This document shows positions 23,152-35,703 of a stretch of 64,000 nt of DNA, one piece after another (position 1 is the first letter of the stretch; each line of letters opens with the position of its first letter). Where the stretch lies: contig JAMDHS010000034.1 of NCBI GenBank assembly GCA_029717555.1, positions 1 to 64,000 on the forward strand. Direction: 5' to 3'. The stretch comes from Peribolospora baueri. Its lineage: Eukaryota > Basidiomycota > Peribolosporomycetes > Peribolosporales > Peribolosporaceae. The position numbers and the translations under genes are program-made. The notes below the pieces were generated by a model. It was not told the DNA's origin. It ran no database searches and was given only the letters and a program-made list of their open reading frames with translations.

Positions 23152-24612
23152 GGCAGACGGTGCGTCGATCGTCCGGAATGCAGAGGGAGACGGCTCCGGT
23201 GGTGAAGACAAGGCGAGGCCTCGGTGTCGGTCTAGTCTACCCTGTCCAGGGTCGCGTGTAGAAGGAGGGCAAGGACCAAAGCGACAAGGGAGATGGAAGT
23301 AGTACAGATCCGAACGCTGTCACGAGACCCAGCGATGGCCCTCTCCCTCGTCTTGTCTTCGCTTGCACCAAACGGAGATGTTGCGGCGTTAGGTGGGATG
23401 CTGTGAGGGTATGAATGCTGGGCGCAAGGACAAGAGGGGGGAGAAGGACGTCGGAGTGGCTGGGGAAAAAGCAGAAAAGAGGCGAATAAAGATGAGAAGA
23501 GGAGCAACGGAGCATCGGCTCGATGGTGGTGGTCGAAACGACGAATGACGGCAACGTCGACGGCATTTTTTTGGGCCGGCCCGTCTGGAGACCCCACAAT
23601 TGGGGTCGCACAGATTACCAGAGTTGAATTGAAATCTTTACACCCCGCGCCAATCCCATTTCAAATCTTTCCGATCGCTGCCGTACCCCGCTCGTGCACC
23701 TATCCGGAAGGAACCTGGTGCGAGGATGGAGGACGTGTACATCTGAACTGGCAAGAGCAAGGACAGAAATGAGAACGAAAGGACAGAGGAACCTCACCCT
23801 CGATAGATAAAAGGCAGTGGCTCTCTTACCCGAACAAGGACGCTCAACATATGGACGTCTGGCTTGCTCGTCACGAATGGCCGATCCCTCGAGAAAGCTT
23901 TGCTGAACGTCATTCTCTGCTGGCGAGACATTGCTGGAGTCGGCCAGCACGGTCATCTCGGGCGCTTGCCCTGCTGCATGCGGTGCTGGACGAGATGCGA
24001 GGAGACAAAGCGTGGTCGACTAACTAGTGCTTTGAGTGGCGTTCGGAGTGAAGGGAAGGGACAGACGACGGATTCGCAGGCTATGGGCGACGATCCCCAA
24101 GCCGGAAGAGAGGTGCCGCTTTGGGCGGCTAGCGAGGTAAAGATTGGTTTCTGAAAGGGCACTCGTTAATGCGCTTGCGTTTATGAGGTACGACGTCTCT
24201 TAGTCTGCTCGAGTATCCACTAAGTAGTACCTGCCCACCGCCCGCGCCCCACCCCCATCTCTTCCGACCGCAGTAATAAGCAGCTTGGGCTACGGACGCC
24301 AGGCTTCGACGGGTTAGATTGGCTTGGAAGCGATGCCACAACATATGGAAACAGCTACTTGAGTACATGATCGATGTGAGATTCGGTTGATGGTCGGTAA
24401 ATAATGGCCAGACAGAGGCGGTGTGAAAGCAGGAGCGCTAGAATGGGAGCCCGGTGCAAGACCGAACAACGTGTGCATCCAAGGGTTGCTGCTATAGCTG
24501 ATGTCGGACCCTTCGGTACGGTAGAAGCGATGACAGCCGGTAGGGTACATAGCAACGCCTCCAACTGTTGGCGATCGGCACAAGACCGCGCCGACCGCGC
24601 CAATTCATCTGC
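23152..24612. other. intergenic region, 5' of acidic-protein gene and 3' of MEX67
   Basis: About 1.46 kb with no gene I can support. Frames on both strands are under 125 codons and contain no recognisable motif. It must include the promoter of the gene starting at 23151 and the 3' end of MEX67 (stop 24613). A small spliced gene around 23.6-24.4 kb cannot be excluded. Confidence 0.4.
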
Positions 24613-27553
24613 TCAAGACGTCTGGAAAGCCTCTTGAGGGATCGCGTTCTGGTTCTTGAGCATCTGGAAGTTGCGCGTGGCCACCGCCTCGTCCCAGTTG
24701 TTCTGCTGGAGACACTGCAACGAGAAAGCGTAGTTGAGACCGGTCGACTGCATCACTTTCAAGGCCAGTGCGTGTTGGCTTGGCGTCTAGAGAGGGAATG
24801 ATGAAAGAAGCGTGAGGGGCAAGAATGGAGAGTAAATCATAGGCGTAACCAAAGCAGCCTTTTAACGACGCCGTATGCTAGCCCGAGCGCAGAGGAGGCG
24901 AAGAATGTATACACACGATGCCTGGAGCGGGAGTGATATGCGCCTGGGACGATTGACCACGGGAGCCAGAAGTAAAAAGGGTGGGAGCAGCCGCTGGTGT
25001 ACCGGCAGGCGGAGGGTTGAGCGCTTCGAGCACCCAAGCCTTGGGGTGGGAGTAGTGCCTCGGCGTCAGCTGATCCGACAGGATTACGCATGGCCAGCCG
25101 GCATTCTGAGCCGCGGAACCTGATGCAGCGGGGGCGAGGATGAAGGTCCGGTCGAACGAGCGGATGCCGCCCGATGGCTCTGGAGACGGTCCAGATCAGG
25201 AGGGGGATCAATACACCTTCCTTGACAGGAAACGACAAAGGCCTAGCGCCACTCACGTTCTGCAAACTCGCCGTGTACGCTAACAAAAATGAGCATGTCC
25301 GAAACAGCGGCATTCGGGTCACCGCCGTTAGCGCGCGCGGAGTTGGGTATGGCCCAAGCGTCGAGGATGAACTTGGAAGGGTCGGTGAGCGGATGCGCCG
25401 ACCCCGGAAGTTTCTTGAGCACGCCGATGATATCTGAAGGACCGGTGTGCAGCATTGAAGTTCTAGCGCCTATGGCGACGAAAAGGTTTGGACCGGTCAG
25501 AAGATGTGCCGAAGACATGGACAAAAAATGGAAGGTACAACTCACGCATATCCACGACCTTCATAACGTTACGGCTGCCAGCGTCGAAGTACGCGTTCCA
25601 ATGTAGTTTACCCTGGTTGGGCATATCCTTGCTGTGGACATATCCCGCACTCTTGGCTCGAGGCGGGATGCTCGCGTTGCCAGAGAAGCTGAATGTCGCC
25701 TTCACAGCGTACGCTGCGCTGAGTTGACTGCGATCCGAGTCGAAAAGGGAAAAGTACTTCTGCAGGAAGGTCGGCACCACTGCATTGGCGGCTTCGTCGC
25801 GGAAGCTGGTCGCGATGCCGAGGGGAAACTCCTTCGGAGAGCCCGACGGCAAACCGGAAGAGCTGGCGTGGGCAGACGAAGCTCCCCCCACGACAGGGTT
25901 CGGATTGACTACCGGTTGACGATCTAGAACTTGCAGAGTTGGGAAGCGGCGAATGATATCGCTGGGGAGGACAGGTAATGATTCAGCTTGTGGGTTCCAC
26001 CAAATACAAAAGTCTTCAGACGGCTCACCTCTGGTAGGTTTGCAAATTCCCAGCGGCCTCGGCGATGGTGTGGATCGGGTTGCCCAAGAGGATGAGCTCT
26101 CTGAGGTTGGTGAACTTCCCCTTCTTCCCGGAGAGGGCATCAAGATCTTTGTCCCATTTGAGCTGGTTGCCCTCAAGGGACAGGTTCTACGAACGGCGAG
26201 TTACGAATGACAAAGTTAAGATGTCGGCGGAAGGTGAAGGCGAGGATGATTTTAGACCCACCTGCAAATTGGGAAGGAAGAATGGCAGGTTGCCTAGGGG
26301 AAGCAGGCTTTCGAGACCGTTGTTCTGAAGGGAGAGGGTCACGATCTGCACGCAGAGGTGATAAAGCCTTAATCAGGACAGGCCAGGACTCCAAGTGTCT
26401 CATTTAGTACCCACTTCGGGGCACGATTGTCGCGTGATCTTCCATATGACGTTGGCAGTATCCCTATTTGCGCCTTTCTGGCCAGGAGGTTTGATGTTCT
26501 CGCGAAGAAGGATGGGATCCGCGGCCATGTTCTAATGACAGCAGACGAGCGCTAAAAATCAGTGTCAAGAATGGTCAAGTTGGTCGACGGACGTAACTCA
26601 CCTCGAGATTCAAGAACTTGTGTTCGGCGTTCCACCTGCTGTTGACGAACTCCCGGAGGATCTGAACGGTCTTGTGGGCAGTTGGGGATGGCACGTTTCC
26701 AGCACCAAGCGCAACTCCGCCTCCCCCCCCTACACGAGCTGTAGCCGCAGCTGCAGCCGAGCCACGAATCGACCTGCCGAGAGCCAGATCTCTGGCACCA
26801 CCGGCACTACCTCCAGCGCGGAGGGTGGATGCTGCTGCACCGCCACGATTGCGCCCGGAGCGCGACAACGGATCCAAGCGTTGGCGGGCTGTTGGCCGAG
26901 ACGCCGGTATAAGCTCGCTGTCCACCTTCATGCGAGACTGAAGGGAGGCGGATACGGTATGGGGCAGAATGAACGAGAGATACAGGAGCAGGTATCGCGT
27001 GCGACAGACGTAAGCCGAGCGTGCGGGAGGGAGCAGATGAGGAGTCGAAGGTTGAATAAGCGCGTCGTAGTCGAACTAGCAGGACGCTTGCCGCCGCCAG
27101 CTTGCCGCGTTCGCGCCGCCGTACAGAGGCGAATGCTCTTGCCCTGCGCCAACCGTGTCCACCGACCCGGCCGCGCGTGGGACTCGAGCACAAAAGGGAA
27201 AAGAAGACGAATCAGCCAGAGAGGAGGAAATAGGAAATTACCGATAAAGACCCAGGTTTTCTTGATGGCGACGAGCTTGATGCGACTGCGTTGCTCCTCT
27301 TCCTACTTGTCCTGCCCGACCCGATCGCCGATGAGTCCTTCATTCCAACGTCATCATCCATGAGACCTGCGGTACGAAGCGCTCCCGATGCCACGGTTGC
27401 CTCTCCCCCACGCGCCCTCCTCAGCCGCCGTCCGGAGCCTGCCGCGTCCCCTCCGTTGCCGTTCGCTCCAGGATTGCTGGCACCTGGAGCGCCTCCGTTG
27501 GCACCACCAGGGACACCATTGGAGCCCCCAGCAATCCCGGCAATGGTAAACAT
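24613..27553 (-). CDS. MEX67: mRNA export factor Mex67 (NXF/TAP family)
   Basis: The large subunit of the general mRNA export receptor; with Mtr2 it binds FG nucleoporins and carries mRNPs through the pore. Nine exons: 27553-27242, 26937-26602, 26531-26415, 26345-26262, 26186-26029, 25961-25546, 25469-25257, 25179-24917 and 24786-24613, giving about 690 aa. Domains: a Gly/Ala-rich basic N-terminus; leucine-rich repeats at about 200-335 ([32 protein letters not shown]) ending in the cap [12 protein letters not shown]; an NTF2-like domain at about 365-585 ([44 protein letters not shown]); and a C-terminal TAP-C/UBA-like domain ([32 protein letters not shown]) ending ...EAFQTS. The first intron (GTAATT donor) is the least certain. 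It lies in the same window as SAC3, whose product docks Mex67 at the pore. Confidence 0.93.
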
Positions 27554-28404
27554 GGCAGTGTGCGCAGGAGCGCTTGGTTCGGCGTCAGGGGCGTGTTGAA
27601 AGGAGGACAGGTGGCAATAAGTCCGAGCGAGAGCTCTCGTAGCAAGACGTCACTGAGACGTAAGAAACTGTCCTTGGCAAAGAGCAGGCGGCAGGGAGAT
27701 AGCCGAAATGAGGAGTTGCTAGGGAGAGGAGTGAGGATGGACGGCGACCGATGATGGTTGGTGGGGTTGAGGTGTCTTGGTTGAGTGTTGGTAGTCAGAG
27801 TTGAATCTGTGTGCGATCGCGATTTGGCGGCGATGAGGGCGAAAGGGGAAGCAGGTGTGCCGCAGCTAACCCTAGTCCTGTCCTCGGATTGTCTCAGCCA
27901 CCCTTGCAGAAGACATCTCAGTCGGAGTGCTTGCGTACGTCCTTGATCGGAAAGGTGTGCAGCGCAAGAGACTCCAAAGTTACTACAGTGCGGACAGTCT
28001 TTAACAGCGCCCACGTGAAAAAGTGGAAGGAGAATGAGCTGCCATTGATGGCGTGACAGCCTGTCTAAGGCTTGTTGGGATCCAGACGGCCGACCGTCTG
28101 CATCGCTGGAGACCTTTGTCGGAACTTTCCTTCACGTTGAGTATTTCGTCTTCACACAAGGCCATCGATGGCACAAGGAAGTTTCTCCTCGGGGGCGCCT
28201 TCCTCCAGCAACTCCCCCAGCCGAATCCAATCAATTGCGACAATCAAGAAGGAAGACGAGAGAGACAAAGGCAGGTATGCAAATGACCGGTACACGAGCA
28301 CAACGAAAACAACTATAAAAACGGGCGCTAAACGAGCACGAGCACGTCCACGACCTCGTCCGCGACCAGGAACACCAGACAAATGCCACGCGCCATGGCC
28401 CAAA
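27554..28404. other. intergenic region, MEX67 promoter
   Basis: This 851-bp gap separates the MEX67 start (27553, -) from the stop of the upstream large gene (28405, -). No gene recognised. It should hold the MEX67 promoter and the 3' untranslated region of the large gene. Confidence 0.45.
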
Positions 28405-31400
28405 TCATGGCAGCCGCTCATCCCCAGCAGGGCCCTGCGACCGGGTCTTACGCCGCATAATATTCAGTGTCTCCGCCACCTCCTCTTCACGAACATCCAT
28501 GTCGGCGTCCTGAGAAGGCTTGTATGATGGATCGGATGCTTTGGCACCGCCGCTTTTACGACGGATAGACTTCGTTCGGCGCTGAGAAGTGGCAGTGGGC
28601 TGGGCGCGGGTGGTGGGCGACTCAGGAGCCCGTTGCGACTGCGTGGCGCGGGTCGCATTGTCCTCCTCAAGCCCGGAATTCAACCGCACCCTCTTCGTCT
28701 CGCGGCCCGGGGAAGTCGACGTACGACCTGCATCCTCCCCCTCCACCCTCGTCTCGTCGTCGTCAGCGGCTAGCTTTTGTACACGACGAGTGGTCAGCGC
28801 AGGTGCTGAGGCGCCTTGATCCGAGATCACGCGCGGCCTCTTGGCCAGCCTGCAGGTGCCAGAACCTTCGCCCTCGCTACTGGTGTCCTCATCCTCATCG
28901 CCCTTGGACGGCTTATAAGACTTGTTGTCCTCGGAGAGGCGACCACGCCTGCGCTTCTTTTTGGAAGAAAGGGTTCCTAAAGAGACTGCCAAAAGCAAGC
29001 CAGGAGGTAAACGGCACCGTCAGGCATCGGTCGTCGCGGCAGAGTCAGGTCCCACCAGACTTTGGCCCGATGAGGAAGACGGAACCCACCTGCAGAAAGG
29101 AGCTCGTCCACCTCCGCTGCACTCTCTGTGTCGGGGATCTCGCTGCGAGGACTCCAAGACCGCGCCGAGAACCTGTCCCTCCTCTTCTCTTCTCCATCGC
29201 CGCCGGCAGCATCCATCTTTGGAAGAATTGCCCAGCAGTCCATCAAGATCTCTGCCCCGATCGCGCGGCTGAGACAAGCGTGCACCTCGGTCGGCACGCG
29301 CTCAAAGTCGCCAGCGTCCTTCTCTGACTCCGGATCCGCCTCACCATTGTCGTGAACGCCCTCCCGTGCAAGTGCCTCGTGATCTGAAAGTGCACATTCG
29401 GGGACCAAGAACGTCCATCGAGTCGGTTGTGATGTCGCCGTGGCCTCTTCTCGGAGCTGGGGGACCGTGACAGAGTGCATGTGGCAAGTAGAGCGAGTCC
29501 AGTGACTCGATCGAACTGGCACAGGTCTGCGCTCGTCACCTGTGGCCGTGCCACCTGCCCCAGCCACAGCGACATTGTCGTCCTGGGTTGATCCCCGCGC
29601 ATGATGGTTCGAGCGGTGTTGATGGGCGAGGCGCAGTCTCGGAGGTGGCTGCGTCGGCTGCTCTGAAGACAGCACGGTTCTTCTAAGTGGTGGGGAGAGA
29701 CCTTCAGCCACGGCAACTGTCTGTGCTACCGCCTCAACGTCTTGGCCGCCTTCGGACGCGGCCTCCTGGTGCTGATCCAGCCATGACGACCCATTTGCGG
29801 CTGCCGTTTGACCTCTTCCGGCACTCTTGCCCTTGACCTTGCCCTCAGCCTTTGCGTCCCCTGCCGCGACCACCTTTCCTCTGCCATGGCTATCAGCCAC
29901 ACCAGAGCGTATCGTCGGAGGAAGGCCATCAACCAGTTTCGCCTTGGACCCACTAAGACGAGCCGATCTCCGCGGAGACTCCAGCGCTGTAGGCTCACCA
30001 AGGGCGGAACCGCGCCTGACAGGGGGAGTGGAAGGAGGAGTGCCTATCGCCGAATCGGCGGCAGGACTCACAGCAGGCATGGTAGACATGCCACGCGCGG
30101 TCGCCTCTTGGTTGTCCTCGCCAGCCGTTTGTACCGCGGACCTGTCCTCGGCTCCCTCATTCTCTTTCTGAGGCGTCGGAGTGGCTTCCGCGGACCTAGG
30201 ATGCTCATGAGAGTCATCCATGGGCTCCGCTACTTGTTTCTCCTGCGAGACGGCGAATTCGGGTTCAGGGACTCTGTCGGAGGAAGGCCCTGAGGTGCCT
30301 ATCACGTCTTCAGCAGTTGGCCCTGCCGAAGGCTGGGAAGAGGACGCCCGGGGGCTGGCAGGGGAGGTGGCAGCCTGAGGCTGCTCATGAGGGGCATCCA
30401 CGGGCTCCGCCACTTGCTCTTCCTGGGCGGAGGAAGGTTCGAGTTCGGGGACTTCGGCGAAGGAGGGCTTCAAGGCGCCCATCTCGTCTTCAGCAGTTGC
30501 ACCTGCCGAAGGTTGCGAAGAAGGCGCAGGCACTGTAGGGGCCGCCTTGTGGCTAGAAGGCGCAGCGGAGGCGGATGCGACGGCGGAGGGCGCCGATACC
30601 CCTGACATCGACTGAGGCCTTTGAGGCGCAGAGGGGGAGACGGCTTCGGAGATGTTGGACGTGGCAGAAGACGCGCCGGAGGTCGCCTCACCGGAGCCTA
30701 AGGGCGCAGAGATTACGGAAGGAGAGTGCTCGGGGGTCGGAGTGATCGATGCGGGGTGATTGAGCTCGTGCTTCTTCGGCGGCTGGGGTCTAGGCGGTTC
30801 GGGCTGGATCGCCAACGGACCGGGCGTGACTCCTTCCTGTCCAGGCTTGGTGGCGGTGATGGCGACAACCGCAGAGATGGCCAAATCGCCTTCGCCCTTC
30901 TTCGTGGGAGGAGGCCCCTCCAACTCTTCTTCGCCGCGTTCGTCGGCGCTTGTGCTGGCGCTGGCACTTCCACTGAAAAGTGAGCCAGCATGATTCGGCG
31001 TTAGCGCCAGATCCTCCGCTTCGGCTTCCACACCATCCATCTCTCTCTCCTTTTCCTTGCCTATCTCCTCCTCCGGCAGCCTCGATACCTTGGCTACCTC
31101 TGGCCCGGCAGGGCTTTCCTCCGCTATCACCTCTTTGATACGTGACCCTACATCCGCTTCCCGCGACCACTCGAATTCCTCGGCAGCGTTAACCGGAGTC
31201 GCCACGTCAAGGAGAACCCTGAAGGCCGCGTAGTGATGCATGAGGATGTTCGCATTCTCCTCCTTGGACAGGAAAAGGATAGTCTCCTTGATGGTCAACG
31301 GGTGACGGATGACGAAATGGCTCTTGAAGTCGAACTCGGTTTCGTGGCTAGGGCCGGGCGGCTTCTTGAAAATGATGCCGACATGAAAGGCTTCTTGCAT

Positions 31401-33035
31401 CTTTGTGCAAAGCTTCCGCCAGGTCACAGAGAGTTTTTCGGGGTTCGGCTCGCCCCCAGCGAGACCCGTATCATCTTCGTCATTAAAGACAGTGACCTGA
31501 ATCCTGCTGGGGCGTTGAACTTGGAGGCCGAAGAACATCTCCTGAAATTCTTCGTACATCCGGCGCAGATCCGGTCGGAGACGGAGGTATGCCCAGTATG
31601 ACTCAAGCACATCCTTATAGAGCCCTTCAAGTTTGGAGGTGTTCCATGGAGTCCGTCCCGCTTTGATGCGGCCCTGGTCGTCCCTGGGGTCTTCGAAGGT
31701 CTCCAGGCAGAGTTTCGGGGCAGCCCGCCATTTTCCCTTGTCCTGGGTGGTCAGACGGGAGCGCGTACGGGAGCGCTCCGTCTTTACAACATCCAAAGAT
31801 GCACCTGGCGAAGGTTTGGGTGGTGCCGGCCCGGGGGAGGATGATTTAGGAGGCATAACCGCTTGGGACCACGGCTTGGGTGGCACAGCCTCGGTAGGCA
31901 ACGGCCCTGGTGGCGATTGAGCCGTCGTCACCCGAAACGGAGACGTTTCTAGCTCGGGTGACGTTGCCCTGGGTGGCGACGCTTTGTGGACAACCGGAGT
32001 AGCAATGCCAAAGAGGGTGCGTGCTCGCTTGGCGTCCGAGTCGGAGGCCCTTGAGACGTTGCCGACCTCTTGGGAAGAAGCGGCCATAGTTACGTCAGAT
32101 ATTTGGACGTCGGCGTGAGAGGCGATGGCGGCGTCTGAATCGGACACCCTCGACCCGTCGCCGCCCTCTGGGAAAAGAGGAGTGACGGTCGAGCTAAATG
32201 TCGGGGCGCCAATGGTGGACAACTCTCGGAGAACAGCCATACCTCGCGCGAATCGCTCTAAGATCGATTCGCGCGCCGCTGCGTGTCTAGTCAGGTGGCT
32301 GTGGGCGGAGCTCGAAGAGGCAGACATGATCCGCGAGTTCGGTGTACGGAGTGGAGGAGCGGCCCTGCGCAGAGACGGCGTGACGTTGACGTCGTTGTCG
32401 ACAAACTGGGCCGGGCGAAGCGGCGAAGATGCCGGGAAGGGGCCGGTGGTGGTGTCGACGGTTTGGGCCGGGTCATCCGCGGAGCTTACGGAACCCTGGC
32501 TCATGGGGTTGTCGTCAGCCGTCGTGGGCAGCTGGGAGGGTACGCCGCGGCGGCGGTGCAGCAAACCACTCATGATCGCCTGCAGGACTCTGGGTTCGTG
32601 GATGTAGTCGGGCGAACGCTGCTCGTGAGGCGGGGGAGGTGTGAGAGGTTTTCCGAAGTAGTCGACCGGAGAGATGTTTTGGCCGCGCTCCATGTCGACG
32701 TCTTCGTCATAGATTGTCCTCTCATCTCCTGAGTCTCCTTCGTGGTTGTAGGAGGAGGAGGCGGGTGACGGCAATGTCGCGCCGCCTCCAACTGGACGGT
32801 TGACGCGAGTCGGAGAGCTGGGGCTACGCTGGGAATGTTCGCGATGGATGATGAGGCGGCTGGGGGAGGGAGTGTCCAACCGTCGGCGCACTCTCCTCTG
32901 TGGCGTCAGGAGGAGGTCGAGGAAATCCTCGGAACGCCTGCGACCTGGAATAAGGGGCAGGGCGAGACGCGGCAAGGGGTCAGCAACGGTTCGGCGCATT
33001 AGTGCTCCGCTCGGCGCGTTTTTTTCGTCCGCCAT
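28405..33035 (-). CDS. large unknown protein, mostly disordered
   Basis: Two exons, 33035-29090 and 28976-28405, separated by a 113-nt GTGGGT...TAG intron, give about 1,505 aa. The N-terminus (MADEKNAPSGALMRRTVADP) and much of the rest are Pro/Ser/Ala/Glu-rich and disordered. One region at about 457-623 looks folded: TPWNTSKLEGLYKDVLESYW, FQEMFFGLQVQRPSRIQVTV, FKSHFVIRHPLTIKETILFL. About residues 830-960 contain a two-copy internal duplication. Splicing joins LLSAG to TLSSKKKRRRGRLSEDNKS, creating a nuclear-localisation-like cluster. The C-terminal exon is rich in Arg/Lys/Ser. No enzyme motif is visible. A nuclear, chromatin- or RNA-linked role is possible from composition alone. I do not recognise the family. 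Confidence 0.8.
30180..30540 (-). repeat. two-copy internal duplication in the large unknown gene
   Basis: Two adjacent copies of a roughly 58-codon unit encode SSQPSAGATAEDEMGALKPS...AQEEQVAEPVDAPHEQP and SSQPSAGPTAEDVIGTSGPS...SQEKQVAEPMDDSHEHP. DNA similarity is clear along the unit but with many differences, so the duplication is not recent. Confidence 0.8.
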
Positions 33036-34368
33036 TCAGGCGATATCTAATCGTTTAGTATACGCGCGAATCAGATCTCCTGAGTGGATCGCATCCCATG
33101 CCATCCCATGGCCGTCCATCCATGTTGAACTGGCTGAACCGTGCTGCACCTGAAGGGCACCGGCAGAAGGCGTGGCACCGCAGGATAAATGGACGGAAAC
33201 AGCTGCTCAACAGACTCACTGCGACGCATTTTCCTTGTAAGTCTCAGAGGCGTGGCGAAGCTCGATAGGTCGAACGAGGAAGATGATAGATGAGGGGATG
33301 ACGTGGAGCGGTCAAGGGTGCGACGGGAGGTGGACGGGAGGACGGAACGAGGGATGGGAGGTGTGTGCTTTATGTCAGCGAAGGGGTCCAAGAGCGACGA
33401 GTCCATCGGGCCGGTCCTCAGCGGGAGAGTGACGGACGACCGGCGCGTTTCGAAAAGCGCAGGGTAGGCAGAGCAAGGGTCTGTGTAAGACATCTGGAAT
33501 CGGCTGGCCGACCACCATCCGTCGCCGGTCGCCTCACCCTGACCTTCGGATGCCGGCTAACGTTTACAATGAAATGTGGGATGACAACGCGTGAGAAGCG
33601 GCAAACCAGTGATTGGGACGCGTCCATCCGCCACAAAGGTAGGTGGTGGGTGCTGAGGAGAGTGGCGCGGAGCGAGGTGTGCGTGGAGGGGCCGTGGTCG
33701 ACGGTGCCGGTGCCGTGCAGGGAATCAGCAAGCAGGACAAATGAGCGGGACGGGCTGCACGACTCGTGCCGACTCGTTCGACGTCCGGCCAGAGAGCACT
33801 GGCGAAGCCGGACGAGTGCGAGAACGGCGACGCGATGAGAAGGAGAACAAAGAACGATGAGGTTCGGAGGACGAGTGCCGCAGTCCGAGGACGAGGGACG
33901 TAACTGAACATTGGATTGTGTTCCTGCACGTGATAGACCACGCACAAACCACCATACACGACGCCCCTCTTAAATCGCCGATGAGCAGCAGCCTCCAACG
34001 CGACGACAGCTTGACCTCGCTCGTACACAACGTTTCCAGCACCAACGCTCAGCATCCGAATTAGCTGCCTTACATGGGGAAGAGGTGGATGCACTGCGCG
34101 CTTTGATGGCAGACCGGCACGTTACGGGTCAGCTTCAGCCGTTGGGCGTTCATCGGCCGACACAGTTTTTGCTCCGACACTTTGTCGCTCACACTGCGTG
34201 TGTTCGTCCTCCAGTCTTGTCGGCCTTGATTTTGCGGTCGTTTGCGCTTCCTGGCACTCTTTTTAATCTTGCAACGAAGGCGAGCGAGCTTTGCCTCGAT
34301 CACCCTCAACTTCCAGAGTTGGCAGACCTGTCTCGCCGTGGTCCGGTAGAGAGGACCGCCAGTAAAGC
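33036..34368. other. intergenic region between divergent genes
   Basis: About 1.3 kb between the start of the large unknown gene (33035, -) and the start of the TMEM170-like gene (34369, +). No gene supported; overlapping open frames on both strands have no domain. It carries the promoters of both genes. Confidence 0.45.
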
Positions 34369-35097
34369 ATGTCTAAAAGTGAGTATTTATTGCGTACTTT
34401 CGTTCGATTTCATTACGCTCTCGCGTTTTGACGGTATTTTTGTTTGTTTGTCTGTGCTTCTTTGATGCGACCCTGCGCACTTGCACACCTTGGCGCAGTG
34501 AGCTACCCCCAGTCTCGCGATTTTGATCCCTCCGAGATCAACTTTTCCCCTCCACCCGGATACACCGCCCCGCGTTTCCCCTCTTTATACTGGCCCTTCC
34601 CTCCATCTCCGCCTCCTACGAGTGAAAACTACCTCTACCTTCCCTCCGACATTTGGCGCTTCACCCTCTACTGGACTCTGCTCTTCTACGGTGCCGTCTT
34701 CCTCCTCTGTGGACTTTGGGCATTCGCTGTTTTCGGCAAGAAGGGGCATAGGTACGCTAGGTGGGCTTGGCTGTTGCCCGTCGTTTTTGCGAGCATTGGA
34801 CTGGTCATGGCTTTGGTTAGTGCTACAATCGTGGGTGAGTGTGCTCGCTTTGTTCTCTTTCAACCAGTCCACTCCCTCATGGACGCCGTTCAAGAAAGTA
34901 CACTCTCTTGCTTATTATCTGTTTCCTCTTTGTCTTTACAATCTGACCGTCATATCCGCCAATCAGGCTTTGCCCTAGCAGCGATCTACAACGCGGCCTA
35001 CTTCCGCATGTCAACTTGGGTCCCCTTGCTATGGGCTTCTGCCCAGATTCTCGTCGTCGTCATGAGCAGTTACTCCACTGTCACCACTGTACTTTAA
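34369..35097 (+). CDS. TMEM170-like integral membrane protein
   Basis: Three exons, 34369-34378 (10 nt), 34499-34834 and 34967-35097, give 158 aa starting MSKMSYPQSRDFDPSEINFS. After a Pro-rich, soluble N-terminal half come three membrane spans: WRFTLYWTLLFYGAVFLLCG, WAWLLPVVFASIGLVMALVS and WVPLLWASAQILVVVMSS, the last two joined by a short loop with ALAAIYNAAYF. Size, the FTLYW...Y lead-in and three spans match the TMEM170 family, which in animals shapes ER and nuclear-envelope membranes. The role in fungi is less studied, and the family name is from memory. The tiny first exon holds only MSK plus one base, so gene finders may choose the wrong start. Confidence 0.8.
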
Positions 35098-35703
35098 TTT
35101 CCCTTCCTTGAACAATTCTCATGCAGTGGTCATATGGCCCGGCTCTAGCCTCGACTCTCCCACACAGCTGGTCAAACTTTGGAGGAAGTGAAATTACAAC
35201 TAAGAGATAAGTGACACAGCCTGCACGTGCTTCGGGCGCCTTTCCACGTGTCTGCGGTCGGACCACCTCGAAGGCTGCCCCTAAACTCACGCGGACGCTG
35301 CGCTCGGCTCAACGACCACGTCCAAAAGCAACGGCCACTTTCGCTCGCCGTCTCTTGACAAGGCCAGCTTTTCCTTAGGACCTCCGAGTGGCCCGGCGGT
35401 GCCAGCGAGCTACGACGACTGTCGCCGACCATCGCCGACCATCAACGACTTCCCTTGCCTTGCGTCCCCGCTCGTCTCCTGCCAGCCCAGACGCGTTGGC
35501 AAAACGCGACGTCGCGCCTTTGCTCGCTTCCCTAGTCGTTCTCATTTCCTTATTAACGCTCTCCATTGCGCTCTTAGTAACCTCCATCCTTGCCATTTGG
35601 ATTGTCTCACTATCTCGTGCCGACTGCAGAACCCACCCGGACCCGCGCCACTGCTCTCATTGTCCACACCTCCGGAAGCGACAACAGCAACGACGACAAA
35701 GCC
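35098..35703. other. intergenic/promoter region
   Basis: This 606-bp gap separates the TMEM170-like stop from the ATG at 35704. The downstream reading frame stays open from 35590 but has no ATG there. Probably 3' untranslated sequence and promoter. Confidence 0.4.

Noticed and set aside
28969-29100. unspliced end of the 1,352-codon frame as the true C-terminus
   Set aside because: A good GTGGGT donor and TAG acceptor join it in phase to a 190-codon exon of the same composition, making the spliced form more likely.
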